A stretch of 64,000 nt of DNA from assembly GCA_951804985.1 (NCBI GenBank), contig OX638133.1, forward strand, positions 4,484,501 to 4,548,500, written 5' to 3'. Source of the DNA: Dryomyza anilis. Lineage: Eukaryota; Arthropoda; Insecta; Diptera; Dryomyzidae. The translations under genes and the position numbers were made by a program. Position 1 is the first letter of the stretch, and each line of letters opens with the position of its first letter. A model generated the notes under the pieces. The model was not told the DNA's origin. It worked only from the letters and a program-made list of their open reading frames with translations, and searched no databases. This document shows, piece by piece, positions 27,601 to 35,804 of this stretch.

Positions 27601-30600
27601 CAGCGATTAAATGTTTGTAGTTATTTTCAGGATTCGTATACCCTGGTGACCTATATATCACTTTGAATGGTAACCACACATATGTGTAGGGTATTTATAG
27701 TCGGCTTAGACCGACTATAATTTTGATAATCCTAACTATCATAATTACACCTACTTTAAAATTTCCCATGTGATCTAACCTTCACAACTGGTTATTTCTC
27801 ACATTTAATTTATAATTTTATTTATGAGTTTTTGTTGAATCTGGGTGTTTATTTTGACGAATGGACTAGAAACGAAACCCAGTCACTCGATAATTAAAAT
27901 ATACATGAACAGGGCTTACCAAAAAATTGTTTAAAAAGTTGGTATGTCATTCGTGAGATTAACATTTTTGCATCTATTAATGCTAATATTGATGGGGTTT
28001 GGTACGATAAGTCGAAAAATAAAATATCGCAACTAAAGATACCGAATACAAAAATGTAGAAAATAAAAATGCCGAAACCTAAAAATGTTGAAAACAAAAT
28101 GTTGAAAACTAAAATGTTGAAAACTGAAAATGACGAAAATTAAAATGGCGAAATCATTTTAAACCGAAAAAAATGATAGAATATGTAGAAAAAAAATGAA
28201 TACTAGTAAAAATCCGAATCTTGCGAAATCGATTTTTTAGCTACTTTAGAATCCGTGCGTAATGGAATTCAGTGTGAATATTTTCACTACGACAAAACGG
28301 AATTACATTCCGCATGGATCCTAGAGCATCTAAAAATTCGTATTCGTTTGGATATTCATATTTCCACTACGACCGGACTTAGAATTGAGGTGAGAACATA
28401 CCAGAAGCTTCAAATATTAATGTAAAACTATAAAAACTATTAAAAAATACCATCTTGAAATTTGGAAAGAAAATTTATAATAAATCAACAACATTTTTGA
28501 ATTAAGTACCTACTTGAAATTTGAAGTGCAGTGATAATGACCTTTGGTCACATTTCCATATTTTGAAGACTTTAATTGTCCAAAAGATTGCTTTATAAAT
28601 TTTAAAATGAGACCTTAACGGAGTTACTAGCATCAAGAGATGTTGCATATGAACCACCATATAAAAGTGGTCTTTATAACTTTGAACCACAATATATCTG
28701 GAAATAGTGGTCGAAAAAAAATAAAAATTGGCAATGCATATCTCGAAACTCAAAATTCCATTAATGTCGCAGAAGGTGAGTTGCAACCCTTATCGAGTTG
28801 GTGAGGAATGGCTCAAATAAGATTTGAAATTTGTATTTCAACATTTTGATTTTTCGACATTTTAATTTTCGACATTTTATCTCCTTTAAAAAAATGTGTG
28901 TATATTTATTTTCAAAGGTTTTTTTTTTACATTTTTTACTTTAAAATAATTTTCGGCAAAAAAAAGGTTTCGGCTTTTTAAGGCATTTAAAATTTCGACA
29001 TTTTTATATTTCGACATATATATATAAAATAGCATATTAACTGATTAATAATTGTTTTTCTGTCTGTAAAACATAACGACATGCGCCCAATTTGATAAGA
29101 AACTATTGAAGTTTTAAAAAAAGTGGAAAATTTTAAGTTTAAACTTTCACTGAGAAACTGAACCTTAGATTTTTACATTTTGAGTTGTATATCTAATTTC
29201 TGTACAAGCTCCATACACAATATACGGGTGAGCAGGAAAGTAGTTTTTAAGTAGGAAATCAGCCGAATTTCGGTTGGTTTTCGGCAAACAATGGCGGAGT
29301 TTACCTGTTGTCTGTTGTTTGTCAAACGACAAACAGCAGTCAGCGACTGTTCATAAAAAGATGGAGATATAAATATATAGAGGCAAATATATGAAATGTA
29401 AACGCAGCTAAATATTTTGACAGTCTGCCTGTCATGGTTTGAAGGAGCAAGTTTCAACGAATCTCAAGACAAAATATTTGGTAGACTCAGGGCAGTTTAG
29501 AAACAGTTTTTCGAAAAATTTTAGACAGACAAAGACGGAATTTGTATCAAAAGCTGTCTGTTTTCTTCCCGTTCACAAAATATGCCTGGAATTTGCCTTT
29601 AAAATTCCATACAATTTTATTATCTGCCATACGCTTCCCAGAAACTTTCATTTATCTGCGTGTTTGCCTATTTCTAAAAGTTTATTATATCCGAGACAAA
29701 ATTTTTGGCATTTTTCAGGAACATTTCAGGCAAACAAACAAATGGAATATTTTGCAGAATGGGCAGAAAATAGACAGCTTTTGATACAAACTACGCCTTT
29801 GTCATATTGAAATCTTTTTAAATATGTTTCTGAACTGCCCGAGACAAAATTTTTGACATTTTGCTGGAATATTTCGGGCATATTTCCGGCAAACGCACAG
29901 ATAAATAGAATATTTTGGAAAGTTTATAGCATATTGTAAATTATTGTGGAATTTTTATGTCAGATTCACGCCATATTTGGGAGAATATTCGGGGAGAACA
30001 CAAACAGCTTTTGATAGAAACTCCGCCTTTGTCTGTTTGAAATATGTCGGAAAAATGTTTTAAAACTACCCGACCCTGCCAAAAATTTTGTCAAAGTAGT
30101 TTATAAATATTTTTCGACATATTTCAAAGACGGAGTTTGTATCTAAAGTTTTCTGTCCGTTTTACCTGTTTTCTACCCAAAATGTGCCTGGAATCGGCCT
30201 TTCAAATAATTTATATAATAATTTATAAATAATCTGCGTGTTTGATGGAATTATTTGTGAAAATTGCCAAACATTTTGCCTCGGGTTATGTGTAATATAG
30301 ATGAATCGTATGTAGCGTTTATATTTCTAATGTATTTACTTGCTAATGACAATATATCAAATATCAATAACGTTTAAATTATCTGCCTACAATTGTCTTC
30401 TGATATTCTGCCGAAAAATTGCTGAGGTAGCCTATTTCAAACAGAGTTCCAAAAAATATTGCATAAATCTTTCGTAGCACATATATTTTTAATCATGCAA
30501 TCCGCAAGATTAAAGTGATGTTTTTGATGTGATAAAATATGCCAGAAAAATGTGTTTTTACCAGAAATTTTACAAAAATAAAAAAAATAGAATAAAAATT

Positions 30601-32370
30601 AGCGTATTCACAGTTCGTCGTATTTTAGTATGATATTCGTCCCATGTAGTATATATACGACACAATAACACATAAACATCAATTTATTGTTGCATATCTT
30701 ATAAAAATGAAATACTACAAGTGTTGTATTTAAGAGTAGCCCTGAGACATGCTTTTTGGTGTCGTATTTTGTGAAATTAAAGATAAATAGTATGCATAAA
30801 ATTTATTTGTTTTTATTTTTAATTCGAGGTATATTTATGATAACTTGAAAAAAATCCCAAATTTATAAGAATCAGCTGCATTTATTTGACTACACATTTG
30901 ACCAAGCAAAAAGGTGGTGCTCACAATTTAAATGGTGTACACAGAATAAAAAAATGTACATCATATTGAATTCCGTTCTTCAAACCATGATTCATTGTAT
31001 TGAAGGGCCATTCATAATATTAATGACTAACGCCATCAATGTTATGAATGCTATCATAAATATGAAGAAAGCTTGGTTACTGTCCAAAAAGTGTTCTTCA
31101 ATATGATGAACTGTATGTGAAGAATACGTTTCATCATATTAATGAACCAAAATATAAAATACAGCATATATGTTCTGCATATTGAAGAACGTTGTTCATT
31201 AAACCAAATTTCAATCAAAATATTTTTTTTTCGTTCATCTTTTGCCATACTTCTCAGTTCTCAAGTAGTTCTTGTGTGTTATTTCTTATATAGTGCTTGC
31301 TCGACATGCATAATTTAGTAAAATGTTTTATAATATATTTATTATAATTACAACTTTTTATTAAAAAAAAAGTTATATTTATAAAAAATATATTTTGAAA
31401 AAATAAAAAAATTTCGAACCCTTTTTTTAAAATTTTTTTTTTCGAAAATTTTTTTTCTAACAAATTTTTTTTGTCCGATTTTTTTTTTCGGATAATTTTT
31501 TTCACTGTTAAATTTTAATAACATTTTTACAACACTTGTTTCGAATTATTTCATAATTTTTTTTTTTTTTTACAAAATATTATGAACAAATTCATCAATA
31601 TGACAATTCAAATTCATTGTATTGAATATTTTGTTCATATATATATTGAATACATTCATTAATATGTCATTTAATGAACGGTGGTATCAATATGATCAAT
31701 CTGGTAGTTGATGAAAAAATTCATAATATTTATGAATAAATTCATCATATTGAAGAATATTTTTTTCTGTGTACTGTCGTATTCATACAATGTCGTACCA
31801 ATACCATGTACTGTGAATACGTTAAATGTGTATTTTGTATACGATAGTAAAGTAGTTTGTCAGAGTTTATTAAAATATCAAGTAAACGAAAGAATTTCAG
31901 ATAAAACCTAGTTTTCTCGTAAACTATTTATTTAAAGAGTTTATAAATTAAAAACGTACGATGATAGCTATATTTTCGTATTTCAATCAAGTTTATAAAA
32001 AAAAAAAACCAAACATTTGCTCATTGCGTAATCAGTGTATTCCAGTTCATAGTTTTATAACTTATAGTTTCACTATAATAAAAAAAAACTTTATATTTTT
32101 CTCTAAAATTTACAGCCTTTGATGATAATATTATATCACTGGATTCGCCATCGCCACCCGCAAGTCCAGGACCATCTGAAACAGGCATGTACTAGTACTG
32201 CCCAATTGTTTTTGATTGTACATATTATAAAAAAAAAATGTTCTTATTCTTACTTCAATTTTATTTTATTTCTGTTGCCATTAGGCGTCTCCTCTACCAC
32301 ATCAGCCAAGACTGCGTTCGTCAGTTCCAGCCATGATCTGCAGTACAGTCCCTGCACATTCAAGCGTTAG
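3643..32370 (+). CDS. Su(var)2-10: Su(var)2-10 / PIAS SUMO E3 ligase
   Basis: PIAS proteins pass SUMO from Ubc9 to nuclear substrates; the fly member acts in heterochromatin, telomere and STAT control (family knowledge). Exons: 3643-3858, 8782-8957, 9025-9505, 9567-9807, 9886-10120, 10554-10720, 10811-10908, 13490-13679, 32116-32184, 32285-32370, giving 652 aa with consistent phases. Domains: basic start [12 protein letters not shown] domain ~73-115 ([13 protein letters not shown]); PINIT domain with PVNVT at ~309-313; SP-RING ~372-450 with C411, H413, C434, C437 in CSHLQC..WNCPVC; SUMO-interacting motif [11 protein letters not shown] at ~539; Gln run ~587; C-terminal DDNIISLD, conserved in PIAS proteins. 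The start ATG is followed at once by the expected fly N-terminus. The last junction needs a GC donor (32185). Alternative 3' exons are listed separately. Intron 8 is 18.4 kb. Confidence 0.93.
5370..5744. mobile_element. Non-autonomous inverted-repeat element (375 bp)
   Basis: The two ends are inverted copies: GGGCGTTTTCGTAAAT on the left and TAAACGAAAACGCCC on the right, each followed inward by AGTTCTGAAC or its complement. The interior is full of TCTGAA/TTCAGA words, so the strand can fold on itself. AAT occurs next to both ends and may be a short target duplication. Superfamily unknown. Confidence 0.7.
5960..6545 (-). mobile_element. Diverged copy of the 34145-35007 element
   Basis: Sequence at about 5968-6000 is the reverse complement of the right end of the 34145-35007 element (ACCACAGCCCTAAATATC versus GATATTTAGGGCTGTG). 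Further in, 6430-6540 matches the complement of 34380-34500 (TGTGGATAAATCGA, TACACCATTG, CCATTAAAATGT). The peptide-like segment at about 6250-6390, read on the + strand (PSTVKLYND), resembles the minus-strand frame of the other copy (PSKANLYND), though a stop interrupts it here. It is an old, decayed relative. Ends were not resolved. Confidence 0.6.
7979..8283. repeat. Tandem duplication, period ~158 bp
   Basis: A block starting GAAACCTCGTAGTACACC at about 7980 and ending GAGAGTTCCAAAAATT near 8124 is repeated from about 8137 to 8282 with few differences. The two copies are side by side in direct orientation. Confidence 0.8.
11198..11403. mobile_element. MITE family A (mariner type), copy 1
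   Basis: Begins TA|AAGGGTTTTTCAACAGG and ends ATTGAAAAATCCTT|TA, so the ends are inverted repeats flanked by TA, the target-site duplication of Tc1/mariner elements. The interior shares long segments with the five other copies in the window, including TTTCATGATGGAAAGATATA and ACCGAAATTCG (here as complement). Confidence 0.8.
11416..11770. repeat. Direct repeat, two copies ~193 bp apart
   Basis: The block GTAAATGAAGTAGATTTGG...ACACTGAAAACATTTTTT occurs at about 11416-11577 and again at about 11610-11771 with moderate divergence. Confidence 0.7.
12330..12525. repeat. Tandem array, ~50-bp unit
   Basis: Four diverged units of the form AATGAGGGGTGGTTTCATTTGTACCTTACTATGTACGCAGT (in part) lie in direct orientation. 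Related words (ATTACGAAGTAATG) occur upstream at 12195-12320, so the array may be the inside of an older element. Confidence 0.65.
12543..12790. mobile_element. MITE family A, copy 2 (rearranged)
   Basis: Contains the family interior (TCCATCATGAAATGGCAAAC, GTCGCTCTACTTTTGTAGCG). It has one internal end at about 12722 (GTTAAAAAACTCTATA) and another at 12790 (ATTGAAAAACCCTT|TA). The left terminus is missing, which fits a truncated copy joined to a second fragment. Confidence 0.65.
12850..13300. repeat. AT-rich minisatellite-like tract
   Basis: Many repeats of GAGTTAATTGATTAATTA-like words at irregular 20-30 bp spacing, built of TTAA/TTGATT modules. It could be slippage-derived simple sequence. 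Confidence 0.6.
13680..13705 (+). CDS. Su(var)2-10: Read-through C-terminus of Su(var)2-10 exon 8
   Basis: If the donor at 13680 (G|GTACGT) is not used, the frame continues GTLDAFSY and stops at 13705, giving a 609-aa protein that keeps SAP, PINIT, SP-RING and the SUMO-interacting motif but lacks the IISLD tail. Whether a transcript ends here is unknown. Confidence 0.3.
14220..16900. repeat. Degenerate satellite-like array, unit ~150-180 bp
   Basis: A recurring unit contains TTTGCTGTCTACCAAAGTTTT..GATTT, then a TTCTAGTTCAACT-like segment, ATGAATGGCCTAAACC, GATACTTTGTTTCTGTCTG, and TGATTAATATAGCAATTAT. Recognisable copies of its first segment begin near 14430, 15820, 16175, 16335 and 16490, with related pieces between. 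The array is split by the 1-kb inverted-repeat element at 14553-15581. Divergence between units is high, so it is old. Confidence 0.65.
14553..15581. mobile_element. Inverted-repeat (foldback) element family B, copy 1 (~1.03 kb)
   Basis: Left end CCCCAGACAAAAATTATGGC and right end GCCAAATATTTTGTCTGGGG are inverted. Inside, the motif TTTCAAACAGACAAAGGCGGAGTTTG, in part, recurs in both orientations, as do TTCTGCCCGTTCCC and TTGCCGGAAATAT. Several internal inverted repeats suggest repeated self-insertion or foldback growth. Open frames inside are by-products. Other copies: 29480-30300 and 35150-35600. Confidence 0.7.
17158..17940 (+). CDS. Intronless multi-pass membrane protein, unrecognised
   Basis: A 260-aa uninterrupted frame in intron 8 of Su(var)2-10, same strand. 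I chose the ATG at 17158 (context GCCGCCATGT, a good Kozak match); an upstream in-frame TTG is not a plausible start. Hydrophobic segments at ~8-28 ([15 protein letters not shown]), ~42-56 ([15 protein letters not shown]), ~72-90 ([18 protein letters not shown]), a weaker one ~105-120 and ~137-160 ([19 protein letters not shown]) indicate four or five membrane passes. The C-terminal third is hydrophilic, with an acidic DDDDE patch near 197 and a basic [12 protein letters not shown] near 235, ending CFC. Base composition is far more GC-rich than the flanks, as in real fly exons. Poly(A) signal AATAAA near 18016. Function unknown; membrane location is inferred. Confidence 0.82.
   Translation: MYEQQQLVESVIIVTIGLLMHLNCISIIELKHSRLPMLTPNAASCLFVFSMLCILSKIRPLWPKQLRRPQQAFIFLIELCVILYATDFLLRQVWLPSLKLLNFVCHFLGQYVVVANEHFLANNAPRFSSWIRDDAFYLARFFLAVIAFFFMVDITGMSHLIYALCRKNQTVAEFMKLHVSDTGDDPFQALMNELQDDDDESQAGSSNGAAFDVHELPYVPQEDLLNLGHRVGARRRRNPMRKSKRVAKLLMNDPDNECFC
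18016..18021 (+). promoter_or_regulatory. Poly(A) signal of the nested gene
   Basis: AATAAA about 75 bases after the stop codon at 17938-17940, inside the large Su(var)2-10 intron and on the same strand. Confidence 0.6.
18264..18529. mobile_element. PIF/Harbinger-like MITE, copy 1
   Basis: Flanked by TAA on both sides (18261-18263 and 18530-18532). The ends GGGCCCTATTATGAC and GTCATGATAGGCCTC are inverted repeats. The interior repeats TGGCGAAGCGAACGTAAAA in both orientations. A three-base TAA duplication is typical of PIF/Harbinger elements, so the family is inferred from that alone. Confidence 0.75.
19828..19964 (+). CDS. Su(var)2-10: Alternative terminal exon of Su(var)2-10
   Basis: A CGCCCAG acceptor precedes ACGATGACAAAAAT. 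Joined to exon 8 (phase 1, G|AC) it continues the frame for 45 codons: [20 protein letters not shown], then an Asn-rich tail ending NDSAAA and TAA at 19962-19964. The phase fits exon 8 exactly, the segment is locally less AT-rich, and the PIAS family is known to vary at the C-terminus. This form would be 646 aa and lacks the IISLD motif. No transcript evidence is available. Confidence 0.55.
20494..20744. mobile_element. MITE family G, copy 1
   Basis: Ends CGTCGTTGTAGAACTAAAAG and GTGACTGAGTTCTATAACGACG are diverged inverted repeats. The interior matches the complement of the 63030-63285 copy (TCGATGAGCTCAATAT, CAATTGTTATTTAC-like AT-rich arms). The flanks GATA and ATAT do not form a clean duplication. 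Confidence 0.65.
20762..21666 (-). mobile_element. Mariner element, decayed, with both terminal repeats
   Basis: Flanked by TA (20760-20761, 21667-21668). Ends AGGAGTGCGCATGAAAAAAA and its diverged complement (TTTTTTTCGTGCGCACTCGT) form terminal inverted repeats of about 28 bp. On the minus strand, fragments of a mariner transposase are readable in order: a helix-turn-helix segment ([20 protein letters not shown]), a [24 protein letters not shown] block, the second catalytic region [17 protein letters not shown], and [19 protein letters not shown]. Stops and frameshifts separate them. At 905 bp it is shorter than intact mariners (about 1.3 kb), so it has lost internal sequence and is inactive. 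Confidence 0.85.
20960..21561 (-). pseudogene. Mariner transposase pseudogene
   Basis: This is the coding remnant inside the 905-bp mariner. The N-terminus is near 21561 (MNTK then an in-frame stop) and the C-terminal LKETK block near 20970. The aspartate of the CPD.ESCYY region is kept, but in-frame stops (for example after VERY and FSSF) and at least one frameshift between the EWF and [10 protein letters not shown] blocks remove function. Confidence 0.8.
22224..22883. mobile_element. TIR element family F, copy 1 (660 bp)
   Basis: Flanked by ATAT on both sides. Left end CGATGCTTCTTACGAAAACC; right end TGAGGCGTCG. Interior TACGAAAACCCACACATTT and repeated TTCGTGG/ACGAAA words match the copies at 43461 and 46930. 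The open frame of ~126 codons inside lies wholly in repeat sequence and is not a gene. Confidence 0.75.
23404..23616. mobile_element. PIF/Harbinger-like MITE, copy 2 (right end lost)
   Basis: Starts TTA|GGGCCCTATTATGACTGG like the copy at 18264 and shares the TGGCGAAGCGAACGTAAAA modules. The right terminus is not recognisable; homology fades at about 23616. Confidence 0.7.
24105..24245 (+). other. Possible additional exon in Su(var)2-10 intron 8
   Basis: GCTTTCAG at about 24100 precedes a frame reading [14 protein letters not shown].. and ending ITFDQFIS before a TAG. Composition is more protein-like than its surroundings. It would need phase 2, but exon 8 ends in phase 1, which gives an immediate stop. 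It is therefore either a chance frame, an exon spliced from an unseen partner, or untranslated. Confidence 0.2.
26375..26611. mobile_element. MITE family A, copy 3 (near-perfect hairpin)
   Basis: TA|AAGGGTTTTTCAATAAG at the left and TTTTGAAAAACCCTT|TA at the right. The interior is a long inverted repeat around GAATTCGAATTCGTATATC-like centre sequence: CAGTAAGGTTTGCCATTTCA on the left arm returns as TGAAATGGCAAACCTTACTG on the right arm. Confidence 0.85.
27093..27695. mobile_element. Dispersed TIR repeat with GTCT microsatellite
   Basis: Inverted ends ATACCCTACAC and GTGTAGGGTAT enclose TTTGTAACACCCAGAAGGAA, GATCAGCAT-like sequence, GAGTCGATTTAGCGATGTCC and a (GTCT)n run at about 27226-27260. 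This layout (Pol-like AACACCCAGAAGGA followed by GAGTCGAT, GATGTCCGTC and TCTG repeats) is a widespread fly repeat in my recollection; I cannot name it safely. Confidence 0.65.
29480..30300. repeat. Foldback family B, copy 2 (fragmented)
   Basis: Shares GACAAAGACGGAATTTGTATC, in part, plus TTCTTCCCGTTCACAAAATA and TTCCGGCAAACGCACAGATAAA with 14553-15581, in both orientations. Ends not defined. Confidence 0.6.
30937..31774. mobile_element. Foldback element with TTCATCATATTGAA modules
   Basis: Ends GTACACAGAATAAAAAAATG and ATATTTTTTTCTGTGTAC are inverted repeats 838 bp apart. Both arms contain multiple copies of TTCATCATATTGAAGAA-like words in both orientations. The centre (31370-31570) is nearly pure A/T homopolymer runs. 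Frames inside are low-complexity Lys-rich and not genes. Confidence 0.65.
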
Positions 32371-34144
32371 TTTATACCAAAAAAATATCAGAAAAAAAAA
32401 ACAATCGCATAATTTTAACACAAAATATGAACTAAAAAGACATCATTTACATATAATTCATTAACTCATACAAATTATTTTGCTAAATCATCGTAGTAAT
32501 TTATAATTTTAAAATTATTATTATTATTATTTGACCAAATTATGAATAGTTTTAAATTGGTTAACTTTATAAAAAATGTTAATTTTTTTTTGTATTTTAT
32601 TTTCTTGTTTCGTTGAAGTGTCATTAATTAACAAGAGTATTAAATATAATATATATTAAAACTATCATTAGCTGTCAACCACATAAGGTACAAAATACAT
32701 ACCTACCACATACATTGTAACTGACCTCTATATTTATGAAATGTTTAACATGTGCGAGTATATTTTATTGTTTTAAATAAATGAAATATTACAAACATTT
32801 AGTTTTAGTTACAAATTAAAAAATTACGTTTTTTTTTACTTGCATAACTCATTCGAGTTTTAAATTTCAAACATGAAAGAATTGATGAAAAGAATTGATG
32901 AAAAAACATGTCAGTAAACTTTTAAGATGTAGTTAGAGTTTGTAAGCATTCATTGGCTGACTGATATTAAAAAATATATTTTCTGAATAAATTAAAAATC
33001 TATAAAAATGTTTTTCTTTTTATGCTCTAAACCTAAAAGTGAATGTGTTATATTTAATTTAGTCAACCGTAGGCAATGCACAGGCGTGGCATTTTAAAAA
33101 GTCATTCTACCTGTTGAAGTGACGATTACATGAAAATGAAAACAATTTTTCGTATATATTTTTTTTTAATACCATATACAAATTTTTGGTTTTAAGTTAA
33201 AAAGTTGTCTATTTCTCACATTCCCTAAATATGACTGTGATATGCGTTCCACAAAATTTCAATATATCTCCGGACTAAATTTTTGACATGCTCGAGGAGG
33301 TTAAAAAAAGTTTTTATGATGATTTTAAGCAGACGGCGCAGCTAGTACCTAAAGGCAGCTAGTACCTAAAGTTGGCGAAAACCTCAAAAGTCAAATTGAC
33401 CTCAGACACTAATTTTTTTTTTTTCATTGTATAGTAAATTAAATTGCCTACAATGTTGCATCACTCAATTTTATCATATGTATCCAAATTTTCTCCACAC
33501 TCTCTCAAACACAGACAATTTCTCGCAACAATTGCAAAAAAAATATTGTCGAATTTGTGATCAATTTTTTGAACCGTTTATTTTAAAAACCATAAAAACT
33601 ATTTTTTTATAATGCAACCATATACATCTGGTTTTTATGATCTTTTTACAGTGTAATTGTTTTAGAAAATTTCAATACTTTAGAAAGAAAAAATGCTGGA
33701 GTAAATTTACTTTTTTTATTTTTGTGAAATTATTTTTTATTTACTTAGATGAAAACAAAAGCATTCCGGGCACGCTCCGGCAAAACTGATTACATTCTTA
33801 CTTAGTACACATATTATATTTTTTAAAACACTAATGAAAATGTTGCATTTTTTTGCCTTTTCGGAGTTATTCACATTTCAACGACCGACCATTTATACTA
33901 ATATCAACATTTTCAACCGTTTTTGGTTGTATGGGAGGTACCACGACCACTTGTCCAATCAAAATTAAATTTGGACAAGTGTATTATATCAACGAAAAAC
34001 TATATATTATAAAGTTCCATCACTATAGCTCTATTAATTTCCAATATATGACATTTTTAACATTTTTGTTATATGGGAGGTACCACGCCCACTTGTCCAA
34101 TCAAGATGAAATTGCATCACTTGTAGCTCCCGTATTTCCAAACA

Positions 34145-35007
34145 TACACTAAGAAAACAAGATGTTTATGAAAGTCTTGCTGCAACTATCCTTTTAAATT
34201 TACGCCTTGTAGCAAATATTCAAACATCCCATAAGTTTCAATAAAGTTGCAGCAAAACTATAAATATATTTTTTTATATAGTTACTAGATGTTTGCCACA
34301 ACAGCAATGAAAATTGAGATATTTACAGTAGACTGATAGCAAACATCCTGAGTTCTTGGACATTTGTAGCAAAACTTTTGAGGTATTTGACATTTGACTA
34401 CCATAAAAAAGGAAAATGGCGTACTTTTTCCTTACGTTCGATTTATCCACAACAATTAAGTAAATTCAATGGTGTAATGGTGTAAAATATTACATTTTAA
34501 TGGTAAAAGTGAAAATAAAATATCCTGTGATTTAAATTATCAACACGTGATGGAAAATATTTCTTTTCAGAGTTTTCTTTGATGATAGCGTCGCCGGTCG
34601 GACTTGGTTCTTCTGCGAAGAAATCGTTGTACAAATTTGCCTTCGAAGGATTAAAAAAGACGATGGCGATGTATACCAGGATGTACCATGTACCAGGATA
34701 ATGTTTTAATTCTAGAATAAATAAAAATACATTTGATTCATTTTCTGTCAATACAATAAAAATTACTCCGCGAATTCTAATAGAGTACCTTTTACAAATA
34801 TTCATCAACTATCTTCCTATTTGTCAGATGTTTAATTGAAGGTTGCTATACATAATCGTAAATTTGAAAGAAGGTTGCTAGCAATATTTATCGGATTTGA
34901 CGGATGTTTGAGAGATGGTTGCCTCAAATACGATTTAAATAATTTGTAAATAACTTGATATTTAGGGCTGTGATATTTCTGGCAATCATCTTTGTTTTCT
35001 TAGTGTA
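34145..35007 (-). mobile_element. TIR element with a conserved minus-strand frame (863 bp)
   Basis: Ends TACACTAAGAAAACAAGATG and CATCTTTGTTTTCTTAGTGTA are inverted repeats. The minus strand has a 103-codon frame at 34497-34808 containing WYILVYIAIVFFNPSKANLY and SPTGDAIIKENSEKKYF. A related peptide is detectable, with stops, in the decayed copy near 6250-6390. That the same peptide is visible in two diverged copies suggests it once belonged to an element-encoded protein; no known domain recognised. Confidence 0.65.
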
Positions 35008-35804
35008 TATTAAATAATTTAATAATTTCAGTTGTATGGGAGGTACCACGCTCACTCTTAAAAATCAACATATAAATGTGGATTATTAAATTTGTATACA
35101 ATAATAGTCAATCTCCATACTTATTTTCCTAAAACTAACACAATTTGAAGTTTTCGACATCAAAAGATGCCTATTTTCGGCCCATACCCAAAATATGTCG
35201 GTGATCGGCCTTTAAAATTCAACATAATTTCAATACCCCTCCTGGAAAAAGTTGGACAGAGTCGAAGCGGTTTAGAAATAGTTTTAAGAATGATTTTAAA
35301 CATACAAAGTCGGTGTCTATATCAAAAGCTGCATATTTTCTACCCACCCAGCCTTTAAAATCCCACAAAATTTCAATGCCACTCCCGGATAAAGCAGAAA
35401 AATGCATTGTTTGTATCAAAAGCTGCATATTTTTTGTCCATATGTCGTGAATCTGTCTTTAAAATTTCACAAAAATTCAATATTTCTCCTGTATAAAATT
35501 GTTGCATGATCGAGGCGGTTTAAAAAGTTATATATATATTTTTTTTGATGATTTGAAACAGGCAAAGGCAGTATTTGCTATGCCTTTAAAATTCCTCAAT
35601 CTGATATATATTTTTATTTTGTAGGTTTACTTGCCAGAAACTAGACGAGTGACTAGTAAAACAGACTGGATACTGGTAGGAATTGTTGCTTGGGGATATT
35701 TTTTATAATAAGCCCCATCTTAAATAGTTTTCCAAGTAATTTTTCCCTAAAAAAAAATTAGTTCATTACAATTTTATTTTCCGTGCGAATTGTTGGATTG
35801 GAAC

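Larger units (their letters stand above)
13706..32115. other. Su(var)2-10: Su(var)2-10 intron 8 (18.4 kb), remaining sequence
   Basis: Outside the nested gene, alternative exon and repeats listed separately, I see only AT-rich sequence and short degenerate repeats. The stretch 24250-26370 and 27700-29480 contains no protein-like frame. Runs of ATGTTGAAAACTAAA-like triplet repeats at 28070-28190 are simple sequence. Confidence 0.55.

Noticed and set aside
31254..31505. Lys-rich 83-codon frame
   Set aside because: Product of A/T homopolymer runs in the centre of a foldback element.
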